NCBI GenBank assembly: GCA_903813345.2
Contig: CAIIXF020000011.1
Span: 18,087,754-18,151,753, forward strand
DNA: 64,000 nt
Origin: Owenia fusiformis
Lineage: Eukaryota; Annelida; Polychaeta; Sabellida; Oweniidae
Reading direction: 5' to 3'
Below the pieces are notes generated by a model. It saw nothing but the letters and a program-made list of their open reading frames with translations, was not told where the DNA came from and did not search any database. The first letter of the stretch is position 1; each line of letters begins with the position of its first letter. The position numbers and the translations under genes were made by a program. Shown piece by piece: positions 1-12,131 of this stretch.

Positions 1-639
1 CTTGGAGTAAATCCTATTTGGTTTTATTTGATCAACAATGAGTTTTTGACTTGCACTGTCTACACTCACAGACAATAATAATTACTGAAGAGGGAGCATT
101 AGAAAGAGTAAGATTATCATATATAATAACAATTAAGATCAGAATATTTAAGAATTATGCAAATGAACTCTTATAATCTGTTGTAAAGAGATTAATCTTT
201 TGACATTAATTTGAGAGTTAAGACACCTAATTAACATAGAATAATGGCAACCAAATATTTAAAAATTATGCAAATGATTATTTATTCCTATTCAAAGACA
301 AATCAATTTTAATTACTTGTACTATGTTTCATGTTTTAAGCCAAATGGTGTTGTTAACCCCCTCCCCTTCCTTCATGCAACTTCTTTTTAAATATAATAT
401 TCTTACATAGACAAATTGAATTTTTATCACTTAGGTATAACATTTCAGTTTGCAGCCATAGGCTTGTGTTTAATCCCCCATCTCAATTTCAAGTCAAAAT
501 TCTGTAAAAGTATATACTTTTCTGTGGATTTTTTCAGATAATATGCTTATAAAAGTTGAATGGGACTTAATTTGGAGAAGTTCATTTAGAAACATAATGT
601 ATTATTCATTTTTCTGCTTCCAAAAGACCAAACAAATAG
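1..639. other. AT-rich non-coding stretch
   Basis: No coding signal or recognised repeat. Stop codons are dense in all frames and there are no exon-like GC-richer islands. Confidence 0.5.
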
Positions 640-845
640 CCCATGGAAAACCATGGACTTTCAAAAGATCAAAAGAATAATCATGGAAAACCATTGCTTT
701 TGATTGCACTTTCCAAAACATCAAAGAAATAACCATGGAAAAGCATGGCTTTCGATTGCAATCAACCGTCTTCCATGGCTTTTGATTGCAGTTTTCTCAA
801 CTTCAAAGAAAGAAACCATGGTTTTTGATTGTATTCTCAAATGTA
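640..845. repeat. CCATGG-rich repeat, first block
   Basis: Irregular tandem repeat of about 60-70 bases built from ACCATGGAAAACCATGG-type inverted words and a shared TTTGATTGCA word. It resembles the array at 1318-1462 and, more loosely, the large satellite at 20845-22885. Nothing in it looks coding. Confidence 0.6.
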
Positions 846-1317
846 CGAAATGTAATTTAAGAAAATGAGTTATTTATTTCTTAAATTACTTCATATTGAT
901 TTTTAAAACTGAAAATTAAAGAAAGTATTGAAATAAAACAGAGCTTGGGCTAGTTTGACTTAATCTTTTTCAAAGGAAAGAAGTGTTTGGCCTAAAAAAT
1001 AAGCAATCTCTATCTAGTCTTGATCTACACAAAAGACCTTTGCACAATTGTTTTTGAAATCTTGTGGCCTACTCTCTGCTCTGCTGTTTTTCATATTTTC
1101 TCATTTGTAAGCTGAGTCTAACATTCGATGAATGTTCTTGCTATACCTTCAAAATGAAATGTCAACCCTTTTTTCACAATGATAAGTCTCAGTCTAACTG
1201 GGATATATCATCAAAACATTCATTTGGAGATTTTGGTAAATACAAATCCTACCAAAATTGTTGATTTTACATCTCCATGACACATCCATTAAAAACCAAT
1301 TACCAAACCAACAATTA

Positions 1318-1462
1318 CCACGGAAAATCATGGTAAATATCCATGGAAGATTACCATGGGCGTCCATGAATTTCCATGGAAAACAACATGGAAAACCATG
1401 AATTTCCATGGAAAACCATGGATTACCATGGGCGCACCATGGAATACCATGGTTACCATGGC
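1318..1462. repeat. CCATGG-rich repeat, second block
   Basis: Dense short palindromic repeat (TTCCATGGAAAACCATGG and variants) abutting the decayed LINE fragment at 1462. Both strands stay open over it only because the repeat lacks stop codons. The frame running from the LINE fragment into the repeat is a read-through, not a gene end. Confidence 0.65.
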
Positions 1463-2240
1463 TTTTTTCTTAAGGGGTATTAACAGCTTATGGCTGTTCT
1501 TGTACACGATGTATGCCTTCCTGATGATTGTTCTTACCTCATCAAGCTTGAAATCTGACTGGTCAAACGGTTTTGAAGATAAATCTGGTGAGATGTCAAT
1601 TGGGAAATTACTCAATGGCATATTTCGATCTGGGTCACTGTGTGCTGCCAAAGTATTTGCTTCTGCTTGATCCTGCGTATATGCCATACGGGCACTCTTT
1701 GGTTCCTTAACAAGTTTGGTGTGAGCCTATAGTGATTTTCAAAGAATGTCTTCCTGGTCCTACGCTTCTCTTTAGATTTTATCGAAAATGAAGTAATCTC
1801 TCAAGAAGCATCTGTTGGAGCTCTCTGATCTTTTTCACTTGCTAGTGTTGAAGCCGTCCACGAACACTATGGGCTTCATCTCTCCTTCCGAAGAGAAGCT
1901 TTTGTCTTCTACTTGGCCCAACACAATGGTGTTTCACAGATGTTTCCTCCACTCATATCACTGTCCTCGCATCTGGGATGGAAATCATTCTAACTTGGAC
2001 AAGAGGTAGCATAGTGAAGAGGCTGGGCTCTGCATCCCACTTCTATTGGTTGCATAACTGCATACCACCCTCTTGTCTTAGCCTCATCAAATAGGTCTTG
2101 GATTTTTAAGCTGATCAGATATTTTAATCGGTCAACTCTTCTGAAGGTACCATGAGCTCATTGAAGATGTTGGACCTCTGTGTTTTGACATCAGAACTGA
2201 GTTTCTGTAAGAAGTCAGCTGAGAGTCCAGTCAGATGTCT
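1462..2240 (-). pseudogene. Decayed LINE retrotransposon fragment (reverse-transcriptase N-terminal region)
   Basis: Read on the minus strand, several collinear pieces in different frames have protein-like composition. The best runs from about 1690 down to 1462. It contains a SDPDRN...PLSNFP segment, then FKLDEVRTIIRKA, then VYKNSHKLL. This order matches the region just before and into the reverse transcriptase of LINEs common in invertebrates, where a conserved Ser-Ala-Pro-Gly-Pro block normally lies between IRKA and VYK; that block is missing here. Upstream pieces (about 2237-2125 and 2100-1995) read LSADFLQKLSSDVK and RGWYAVMQPIEVGCR. They are separated by stops and frameshifts. The copy is clearly dead. 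Family assignment rests on remembered motif order, not on a search. Confidence 0.6.
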
Positions 2241-2540
2241 TGGATAAAACATTGAACTGAGGTAGAGGTTTAATACATATTGAGTTAATTATATAGCTTT
2301 AACAACTAAATACTGTGGGCACCCATTTCAGTCCATTGCCTATCCTAAAATGATATGGGGATATGTGGTCATTCCTATATACGTATCTGTATAGTACTTA
2401 GTCCAAAAGCGATACAGATATATCTTTGGCTGAAATTTAAATGTCTGCCAAACAGACCTAAACAGACCAACAAGAATTTCTGAACAAGCTAGGAATAAGG
2501 AACATCACTGGGCTACTTTCTAAAAGTCAAAAGCTATATT

Positions 2541-3088
2541 TTACACCCGAGGTATTCACTCTATATAAACCTTGACAGGGGGTTCCTCTTTTAACATTTA
2601 GTATGGCAATGGATCCAAATTTTAGGATCTGGAATGAGAATGCCCCCATTTAATTATGACTTTTGAGGTATGACAATGGTCGGATTTTTCTACTTTGTGG
2701 TATAAGAATGGTCATGGAGAATATGTTACCTCTCACTTGTGGTATGGGATTGGTCTAGTTTTTACAATTGTCCCTAATTTGAGGTTGTTTTCATTTTTAT
2801 AAAAGTTCTGCTTCTTCCAGGGGCTTTAGACATTTTGCATTCCAATGGTCTGATATTTTTGGGATATTTGGTATGGCATTAGTCCTATATTTGGACATTT
2901 GGTATAGCATTGGTCTTATATTTGGATATTTGGTATGGCTTTTGGGCGTTATTTTGGTTGGTATGTGAACACATTGAAATTTGACAGATTGGTATGGGAA
3001 CATAATGATTATGGGAACATAATGATATCTTAAGGCTCAGCCTAGGACAACTACAGAATTGTGTATTCAGTGAACCCCCGGGTATTTT
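2541..3088. repeat. Interspersed repeat S, copy 1
   Basis: Shares with 19515-20100 the segment TATATAAACCTTGACAG near the left end, then several near-tandem copies of a roughly 30-base unit around TATTTGGACATTTGGTATGG, then TTTTGGTTGGTATG. Its outer ends are loosely inverted (ACCCG...TTCACT at left, CAGTGAACCCCCGGGT at right), suggesting a non-autonomous DNA element. No gene inside. Confidence 0.6.
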
Positions 3089-3127
3089 ACAGATGATACA
3101 TCGACTATATAACAACATTACGGATTT

Positions 3128-3890
3128 TCACGCCCCTTTTCAGAACAATAATCATTTGAAAGGCCATACCTTGATTTCTGACAATGTTTTTCTAAAACTT
3201 TCAATGCAAATATGTTCAAGCTTTCAATTGCAAATATGTTCAAAATGAATGAATACATTTAATATCTTTTATATTCATGAGAGACCAAGACTGGTCACTC
3301 AGAGGAAAATGCAATATGTATTACCGTTGAAAAAGGGCAAAAATAATGATTGATGATGTCATATTTCATGCAAATACAGTGATGTACATAATTATTGTAT
3401 CTTATAATGTGGGATATTGTGATACCTTCAGTTTGGTACCACTTACAGCTTTCAACTCTCAAAACTCTGGAAGTTATTGTACTTTAAAATGATTAACATC
3501 AATTCTTTCACAAGAAGTGCCACGCCCCTTTTCAGTAACATAATCATGTGTCTGACAATGTTTTTCCAAAACTTTTGATTGCAAATATGTTCAAAATTAA
3601 TGTACCTATATATTTAAAATCATTAATGTTCATGAATGACTAAGACTGATCACTCAGGCAGAAAGGTATAATGCGATACCGTTGTAAAGAGGCAAGAATT
3701 ATGATTGATGATGTCACATTTTATGCAAATGAGACAATTTGCATAATTATTGCATCTGATAATATAGGATACTATAATAGCTTCATTTTGGTACCACTTA
3801 CAGCTTTCAAATCTCAAAACTCTGGAAGTTATTGAACTTTGAGATAATTAACATCAACTCTTTCAAAATCCAAGATGGCCGACAAGATGG
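3128..3890. repeat. Tandem duplication of a ~370-390-bp unit
   Basis: Two head-to-tail copies both start at CACGCCCCTTTTCAG (3130 and 3522). They share the poly-word AACTCTGGAAGTTATTG and the ATGATTGATGATGTCA segment in the same order, with moderate divergence. The second copy ends near a double AAGATGGCCG motif (3868-3895). No open frame runs through either unit. Confidence 0.75.
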
Positions 3891-5277
3891 CCGCCAATAG
3901 ATACCATGGGACAATATTTCATTCCGGGAACATGCAAAAATCTTTAGTATGGACCTTTAGGATTACAAAAATGTACATTAAAAAAATACATCTTTCGGGT
4001 GCACGGGGACCATACCTTCCTACTAGACTATAAGGGGGAGAACATATTCATTTGACACCCTGTACATTACAGTCTGAAAGCCAGAAAACTAGACACTTCT
4101 TAATTCAAATTCTAAACGGCGGATGTAAGAAAGCTTCAAAAGATGAGTTAAACAGGGCTTTATAGGAGATAAACCCATGTTACATTGGCACTTAAAGGAG
4201 TAAATAATGAATTGTAAAGCTACAAGATTCAATTGTTACAATCCAATCTCAAATGTGAGAGCCTTGTTCGATTGGGATGATTCAGCAATTGGCCACAATA
4301 GAGACATTCAAGAATGAAAGTAGCCTGGAACGTAATTGCTGTTTCAGATAAAAGGTAAAGTCTAAAATACCATATTATAATACACTGTCTAGTGCCGTAA
4401 TTGTTGTTTCAGATAAAAAGTAAAGTCTAAAATACCATATTATAATATACTGTCAAGTGCATTCATTTATATGCATGTACTGTGCAAATATGTATATTTT
4501 GTTGTAAGTTAATACTTATATAACCTCTACAGTATACGGTTTATATTTTAAACTCCATAAATTGAGCAGTTAAAGGTTGAATTCTTTAATAGAACAAAAC
4601 GTCATATACTTGTATATCTTTGAAAAGTCAACTTAATGATATCATAAATGTTTCGCCATATGTTTTTAGAACAGACTCACAAATCAAAGTTGCATATACT
4701 CATTATTGATATAAAAAGACTCATATTTAAGAGTTTTTTGTTAGTTAGTATTTTAGCACTCTCCCTGTGTACATTGCTATGCTAATTTGTACATTATCTA
4801 TCGAAGAGCTCCATTTTATAATATTTCATTTACCAGTAATAGTAACCCAGAATATTCAAACATAATTATAGCAGGTGTAGACCAAAACATACCTAAAATA
4901 TACCTTACCTAAAGGTATAAACCAAAGGTATGCCTTTTAAGGTATAGTACCAAATCCATACCTAATGGGAATATATTTAGGAACAAAACTATATACAATG
5001 CCTCATAAACCATATAAATGAATAAATAGAGATTATCCTATATGAGGTCAGGTTCAGGATATTGGGATTACCCCGCAATTATGACGTAGCTGGCAGATAT
5101 ACTATATCTCAGAGCTCAGATCCCGCTCAGAGCTTGACGTAAAGCTATCCCGCTGATGAAAATATAAGATTTTACAAACTGGCTTTATATACCTGTCACA
5201 TGTCCAACTATGGGATAAACCAAATATACACTACCCTACCCTGTCTTATATCCAAATGCCTCTAGGATTAACCAAAA
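3891..5277. other. Gene-free stretch
   Basis: AT-rich, no supported gene. It contains a 63-65-bp tandem duplication (listed separately) and a degenerate cluster of ATACCTAAAGGTAT words around 4880-4970. Confidence 0.45.
4332..4461. repeat. Two-copy tandem duplication, ~65 bp
   Basis: The segment from GTAATTGCTGTTTCAGATAA to the ATACACTGTCTAGTGC end is immediately repeated with few substitutions, so the duplication looks recent. Confidence 0.85.
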
Positions 5278-5525
5278 GTGTTCAGATTAGCAGGTGTTCA
5301 CATTTCAAAGTTTTATGTAAGTCAATTGGTCATAAAATTTTGGACATGGATAATGTGTTCACACTGAGAGGTATTTGGATTTGAGAGGTGTTTGAATTTG
5401 AGAGGTGTTCGGATTAGAGAGGTGTTCGGATTAAAAAGGTGTTCGGATTAGAGAGGTGTTCGGATTTGAGAGGTGTTCGGATTTGAGAGGTGTTCAGATT
5501 AGAGAGGTGTTCAGATATACAGGTT
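5278..5525 (-). repeat. Pogo-like MITE with internally amplified 17-18-bp unit
   Basis: The right end, ATATACAGGTTTCACT, matches the terminal sequence of the CAGTRAAACCTGT MITE family seen at 34209 and 16535. Just inside it, the subterminal word GAGAGGTGTTCGGATTA is repeated about nine times with variants (5370-5515). The array therefore seems to have grown from the element's own subterminal sequence. No gene. Confidence 0.7.
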
Positions 5526-5930
5526 TCACTTTGACAAAGAGAGATTATTTAACATTTGGTTCAATCAATCAGAAAGCGCTGCCATATATGGATTTATGAA
5601 TAACCATATTTGGACTGTGAATGGGTATGACTTCATCTGATTGGTTTAGCAAGATATAAATATTAGTAACGTCAAGAGTGTAAGACAAATCAATCCCTCT
5701 TTGAAAGGGTACAATGTGCACATGTTTCAAGAAAAAGGTAGACAAAATAAATGATCCGAGGTCTCAGCTGTTAGACACACAAGACTTATTATACAGATAA
5801 TCAAAAGACCTTCACCGAAATATTGCATCTCACATATCTATAAACAATTTAAATGTGTAATGAGAATCAAAGTTTAGCCTTCAATCTCAGAGCTCAACTA
5901 AAGTCATTACAAGCACTTGACATTTTAAGT

Positions 5931-5990
5931 AGAGGCTTGCACCCACCTGAGAATCCATTTGCACCCATTTCGAAATAAGAAAATCATGAA
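5931..5990. repeat. TIR-B family fragment
   Basis: A 60-base fragment (GGCTTGCACCCACCTGAGAA, then CATTTGCACCCA) matches the inner part of the TIR-B copies at 51022 and 56222. Both ends are missing. Confidence 0.7.
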
Positions 5991-6944
5991 TACTTATGTA
6001 TGTTTAAAGCAAGTAAAAATAAGAATTTTGCAATCACTTAAAAAGAATCCTGAAGATACTAAAAAAGGTGGTTTAGTATCTTTAATCTTTCAATCATTTT
6101 CACAAATGTTTTTGTATGAAACAAGATCCTTTAAAACATAAGAAACACAATGCCAGAATACTGATTGGTCTTTGCGGACCAGCTTATCAGAAGCTTTCAC
6201 AATGTTTTATGTGTATTTGATCGGCTAATAGCATAATCAAATGTGAACTAGAAACAATATGAGTAACTGCTACATTGAGATAAACCATGAGATGTAACAA
6301 CTTGTTATCACACTCTAAAGTGGCCGCAACGATTGGCAGACCACAAAATCAATTTCTCCAGATTTGGTTTTATGTTCGCGAATGTTGATACTGTTATAGC
6401 GGGAATATCCTTCAAAAACAATTAGCAGTAAAGAAAATACGATTTATATAGCTGATAAAAAGATTGTCAATCCGTAGCCTATTCACGAAATGAAATGATG
6501 GTAAGAGTCACGCAACTGGAGAAGATATAGGAAAACAAAAAATAAATAGTAATACAGATATAAACCAATCCTAGAAATGGTGTCAGCATTAATGGTAATA
6601 ACGAGAGAGTATTTGTATTATAATTTACTTCTCTCGTCCCTATATTTGAGTCAACTATACAATTCATGAAATTGCATGTCAAGAAAGAAGTCAATGTTTG
6701 TGCTTTTAGAGTCGTCTTGGATTTTTGTAACTAATTGTCAATAGTGTGTGATGTGATTTGCTCTTCATACAATTCCTACGACAGCGTTACTAGAGAGATA
6801 GATTCGTGTATAGACATCTTTAAAAGTATACAGGGTTTCATAAGTAACAATGATTTTTCTCTAAAGTTTCTCTTTGATAAGGCAACATTAAGTACAAAAT
6901 TGACGCAAATTAAGAATCAAGATGTAGAACATCTTATGAGCCAA

Positions 6945-7080
6945 ACACCTTGAAAGAAAGGCAAGCCAAGCATCTTGGCAAGACAAATTCCTTGACAAGT
7001 CCAAATCCTTGGCAATTTAAATTTAGGCAAGATACATACCTTTGCAGGTCAATACCCTGGCAAGACACTTTGCATGTTAA
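6945..7080. repeat. Degenerate CTTGGCAAGACA array
   Basis: Diverged tandem repeat of about 25-30 bases built on CCTTGGCAAGACA-like words, four to five copies. Confidence 0.5.
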
Positions 7081-7765
7081 TTTAACATTGTTAAACACAT
7101 TCAGATATGGATATATGAATTATAAATAAAATGAAGAATTTTTGAATACAAACTGGACATCTACCATATTTATCCTCTATTGACTTACAGACATTACATT
7201 GTAGCTAGGCTTTGTACAGGGTTGTCCAAAATATAGAGAATCGGATTAGTCTCAAATGACCCAGAATTTTACAACATAAAGCAAGTAAATATAGGGGTCA
7301 ACTAGCAACTGCTCATCTTTGCAAGTGTAGGCTACATTAACTTGTTTCTTTCAGTTTTCCAAAAACATTTTAGTTTAACCTTTCTATATATTTCAAAGTG
7401 ACTTCGACATTCTTTGTCAAGTGCTGTATTTCACATTTATCATGTTTGAAGAGAGAGGGAATTCTAAAAAAAGAATAATGTTTTTTTTGTCTGGCATATG
7501 GAAAACACTGTTAACAAAATATTTGTAAATTCAGATCTTTACACAATAACATCTACATGGGGTGTTCAAAAACAATCCATTTATTACACAGAAATTGTGA
7601 CAAAACAAAATTGATATTTTCTTTCCAGAATAATAAAGGCTTTTCAAGATGAGGCTTGAAAAATGGCAGTCTACTAGAAATAAGTGCTGCATTTCTCGAT
7701 TAAAAATTCTGAACATACCATAATATTTTCTCATATTTTTACAAAGTGTAAGATTAAAATTGCAA

Positions 7766-7880
7766 TATAGTAAAACCTGTATTTAGTAAACACCTATAGA
7801 GCCGCAAAAAATATATTCACTGAAGGTAGGTGTTCGCTGTAGAGAGCTGATCTTATACAGATGTCAGTGTTGAGAAGTGT
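7766..7880 (+). repeat. Pogo-like MITE fragment
   Basis: Begins TAGTAAAACCTGTATTTAG and continues with AACACCT and GGTGTTCGCTG words typical of the CAGTRAAACCTGT family. The right end is lost. Confidence 0.55.
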
Positions 7881-7885
7881 TCACT

Positions 7886-7936
7886 TAAAGCATGGGCTTT
7901 TAACTATATAATTGAGAGCCCATGCTTAAAGACAGG
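7886..7936. repeat. Hairpin around AAGCATGGGCT
   Basis: CTTAAAGCATGGGCT is followed after about 20 bases by its near-exact reverse complement, AGCCCATGCTTAAAG. No flanking signal shows a role. Confidence 0.6.
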
Positions 7937-9620
7937 TTAAACTGTAATGAATTTAAAAAAAATGAGATCGCTTATCTAAAACAACAATCTCAATTTTTCT
8001 TTTGTAAAATTAATCATTTGCCATGTTAATAGAATCTTCAATTTCAGTCATGACTTTAACTAAGACTATTATGACTTATTATGTTACACATACCACACAT
8101 AGTAAAAGCCAAACAAACCCAATCACTATACAATAATAACCAGATGACCATCAAAAGTCAATGTTTGGCTTAAAAGACCTTTATTGGGTTCCATGTATAC
8201 TTCAGATTTTCTCTACAATTACAATTAATTTTTTCTTCAGACAGAAACACTTATTGGTAGTTATGGCAATACACTTGATATTTCTGAAATTACATGTAGG
8301 TGTCGATCAATTGTTCATCTTCTTAACTTGGACCAAATAACATCCTACGAACATCTTTAAGAAAGAGAAAATTCAATAAATGAATGTATTATCAGATTAT
8401 TACAAAGCAAACTTCAAAGCTTAATCATATTATAACATTAACTCTGTTGATTTCCTACTATTATTTACCATATCTACCACAGTTTTAAATCCTCGTTGAA
8501 ACCATTACTACTGTACTTCTATTTAATTTTGCGGCCCGCAAAGTAGCTGCAAATTCTCTGGTAATTTTTGTACCATGTAAATTGGTACCATTAGTTCATT
8601 GTAATATTGCAAGTCCGCAAATTAAGTAGCCGCCAAATGTTCATAACATCCAATTGCTAAAATAAATAGTCCAAAATGAAGTAGAAGTACAGTATTAGCT
8701 AATAATAGCTTTATATTACAAGTATTAGTATATGATAGAGGAAAACAGCTATTGCATCCCATACTGGATTCATTTATCTATATATCCAATCAGTTTTATG
8801 CGGAGAAGTATCGGAATATTGGAATTCACCTTATAAAACAGGAAATTAATCCAGGGTACTGACTGACAAAGAGGCAAGATACAATACGCAAAAGTACAGC
8901 AAGTTTCTGAGGCATTTGTTGTTCATTAACGGAACTGAGGCAATCTAATTAACCAATAGCATTTGATGTATTGTTTCAAAGTTCGGTGGAAATCTGCGGC
9001 ATAAGCAAGGATTTCAATTTGCACTGTAAATCATATTGAAAAACTAATCTCACAATTTGTGCTTAACAAAGACAAGATGTATATATACTCGTATATTTCA
9101 TACACTAGGACAGTAAGAGGATTTTATTGATAGAGGAGGTTTTCAGCCAAGAGTAAGCACCCAGATTACAACAAATATTTATGAAACCATTTTCAATAAA
9201 ACTTTTCTGTTTTCAGGAGTTGAAGTAAACAGTGAATAGCTATATAACTGGAATTGAGTTTCGTCAAATGGAATAATAAATGAAAACCTTAAGAATTGGA
9301 ATCATTGGGAAAAGAAGTTGTTATAAACAATGCGCCAAATGAAATCTAGAACAACCCTGGACATAATAGTTGATAATAAACGTTGTAGTTGACGGACACA
9401 TGCAGTGATAAATAATTGTTGTTGATGCCATCGTATGCAATTAGTTTGCTTATACAATTACACAACAATACCTTATTTACCATACATAAGGTAATATCTA
9501 CTCTGGTGACTAATCCATTAAAAACAGGAGTTTCTATAACAAGCAATAAAATGCTGTCTTGAGCACACTTCTACGCACATACGTGGACATACCAACAAAG
9601 TAAGTAAGAACGAAATAAAA

Positions 9621-9761
9621 ATGCCAATTTTTCGGCCTCTGAAGGAGTTAAGGGCGCGTCACTCTTCATCTGAGTTGTTGAGGAACTATAGCAACCAACA
9701 AACACCAGAATTTGCACGTCACCGATTCCGAGAAAAAACGCCGAAATTGAAGTTTGGCAAG
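9621..9761 (+). CDS. First coding exon of an unrecognised protein (partial, 47 codons)
   Basis: An ATG with A at -3 opens a 47-codon frame that ends at AAG followed by the consensus donor GTAAGT at 9762. The first in-frame stop upstream is TAA near 9537, and this ATG is the first one after it. The peptide begins MPIFRPLKELRARHSSSELL and ends KTPKLKFGK. It is rich in Arg, Lys and Ser, has no hydrophobic signal, and carries an RARHSSS segment of the kind basophilic kinases modify. Base composition is GC-richer than the surroundings. The intron is phase 0, and no following exon could be assigned. The family is not recognised. It could be an isoform-specific first exon of a gene reaching far to the right, or less likely a chance frame beside a donor-like site. 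Confidence 0.55.
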
Positions 9762-10154
9762 GTAAGTGCAAACATAATAAAAACAGGCACATTATTATAG
9801 CAGAAACATATTTATATAATAAACTTTTTTAACACGATCAAAGGCCACACTTTGCATTTCATAGTTTATGTACATGACATGACAAACATTTCTTTTTTAT
9901 AATCATGCAGATATATGTACCTTTGCAACTTGGAGTATAGTCTCTTGGCAACTTATTGAGATTTAGTAAAAGATTATACTTAGTACAGTGTATTTAATCT
10001 GGGATTTAATCATATCTCTGTACTGGTCTAACAAGTGAGTATCATCTTTGTAATATGATATATGCTCTAAACAAACTTATACAACAACAGGCTGTAGAGT
10101 TAAATCAGATAAAGACTAATGCTATCACAGTACAGGAAACATTCTCCCAAATTT
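9762..10154. other. Putative intron sequence
   Basis: Begins with the GTAAGT donor of the preceding exon. No coding or repeat signal until the insertion at 10155. Confidence 0.35.
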
Positions 10155-10410
10155 ACCCTGCGCACAGTCTAGTTATAAACTACCCTCTGCCTAGTGTAGA
10201 CTGTATTACAGTTTAGCAGCCCTGACCCCCACGACTGATGCCTGTGACAGCTCGGGTCATTACGTCAGAGAAAATGGCCATATATAGAAAGTCATCCTTA
10301 TTTCGACGACGAACTCTGATTAGCGCGGTGAGTTCAGAGATTTATTGAAAACTGAAAGAGTGAAGACAAAGCTCTCTTTAGAGAAGCAAAGTCGAACTAA
10401 TGCAAAGGGT
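10155..10410 (+). mobile_element. Promoter-bearing insertion Q, copy 1
   Basis: Shares with 57627-57983 the ends ACCCTGC...GCAAAGGGT and most of the interior. Flanks TCCCAAATTT and ACCCAAAATT agree at 8 of 10 positions, consistent with a target duplication of about 10 bp. Inside are TACGTCAG (10261), a TATATAG box (10281), the block CGACGAAC about 25 bases later, and GCGCGGTGAGTTC, which has the form of a 5' splice site. About 100 bases present in the other copy between the left part and the TATA region are missing here. No protein is encoded. Confidence 0.65.
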
Positions 10411-10689
10411 ACCCAAAATTATGCTGTATTTTTAAATTTTGTTTTAGGTAAAGCATGCGATTGCTACTGTTGCTATTGTTACAATAATCAAAACCATTAT
10501 TTCTACTAATATATTATAGAATTGTACAATCATGCATTCAAATACATGGATACCAATTATATGTTTATAAGTACTTATTTCAAAGAAATCAATTTATAAT
10601 GATATGCAGTGCATTGTGACATTCAAATACTACTGTGCCTCATCTAAACTGTTCAAGTGGGGTTAAATACCAAATGATACCACAAGTAT

Positions 10690-11430
10690 GGAGAAGTCTA
10701 GCTTACTTAAAGGATCATGTTCTTGATACATGGGGCACAACAATCTGTAGAAGTCTAACTTACTTTTAAACAGGATCGTATTCTTAATGCATGGGGCACA
10801 GCAATGTGTATAAGTCTAACTTACTTTTAAAAAGGATCATGTTCTTAATACATGGGGCACAGCAATGTGTAGAAGTCTAGCTTACTTAAAGGATCATGTT
10901 CTTGATGCATGGGACACAGCAATGTGTAGAAGTCTAGCTTACTTAAAGGATCATGTTCTTAATACAAGGGGCACATCAATGTCTAGAAGTCTAGCTCACT
11001 TAAAGGATCATGTTCTTGATGCATGAGACACAGCAAAGTGTAGAAGTCTAGCTCACTTAAAGGATCATGTTCTTGATGCATGGGACACGGCAATGTGTAG
11101 ATGTCTAGCTTATTTAAAGGATCATGTTCTTAATACAAGGGGCACATCAATGTCTAGAAGTCTAGCTCACTTAAAGGATCATGTTCTTGATGCATGAGAC
11201 ACAACAAAGTGTAGATGTCTAGCTTATTTAAAGGATCATATTCTTAATACATGGGGCACAGCAATCTGTAGAAGTCTAGCATATTTAAAGGATCATGTTC
11301 TACATGCATGAGACACAGCAATGTCTAGAAGCCTAGCTTACTTAAAGGATCATGCTCTTATTGCATGAGGCACAACAATATGTAGAACTCTAGCTTAGTT
11401 AAAGGATCATGTTCATAATACATGAGACAC
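10690..11430. repeat. 57-61-bp tandem array, about 13 copies
   Basis: Unit is AGAAGTCTAGCTTACTTAAA followed by GGATCATGTTCTTGATGCAT and GGGACACAGCAATGTGT. The first units are 58-61 bases and the later ones a regular 57. Variants such as ATACAAGGGGCACATC recur in alternate units (near 10960 and 11130), pointing to growth by multi-unit duplication. Frames in it are short and not protein-like. Confidence 0.9.
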
Positions 11431-12131
11431 CACACAATCAGCTTTTTTGAAAAGAGAAATTAGAGTTAGCCAGTCTGAGTACTAGAGAAAGTGCAGACAA
11501 ACTAGTTACTCAAGATGAAGGTCAGCAAATAGTTATATGAAGCTTCTAGGAATTATTTAGCTAAAGTTCATCAGACACTTTTCCCATTCATCATAATGGA
11601 GCCTTCACATTTGGATAAGAACAGGGATTAACACATCAACAGACTGCTTATTAAAGGATGAGTGGTTGAGAGAATAGGATAGAGAATCACTTTGACTTTC
11701 TTTTGAATAAAAATGATCCCATACTTTTTCTTAAAATAATGTAATATTTATGAATTACAATGCTAAATTTGAATTTCTACATAATATTTTTTAGATACAT
11801 GTATATGTTATTACGGGATGTTACGAGTAACAGCCCAATTAACTCAAGGAGATTGGGAGATAATTGAGCAATCAGTGCATTCACAATGTATGGCTTCCCT
11901 CGGTTGCGATTGGTTTTTATGCAAATTTAGAATGTCTTCAGTGAACTTTTGAAACATTAATTTTGATCCCTGTTTCTACTGGCTCACTGTACATATTCTG
12001 CAAAGACATGTCATCCAAAGGACCATATTCTCACTTGTTTTATATTCATATGGATTATTCTTGTAGAATGATGAAGTCTTTGCCCTGTCATAGTTTTGAA
12101 TGAAATTCTGAAATCATTGATGCTCCCAGCC
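11431..12131. other. Gene-free stretch between two arrays
   Basis: No coding signal or named repeat seen. Confidence 0.45.

Larger units (their letters stand above)
5991..9620. other. Gene-free stretch
   Basis: No gene or exon could be supported. It includes a degenerate array, a MITE fragment and a hairpin, listed separately. The remaining frames are short and of low-complexity AT-rich composition. Confidence 0.45.
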
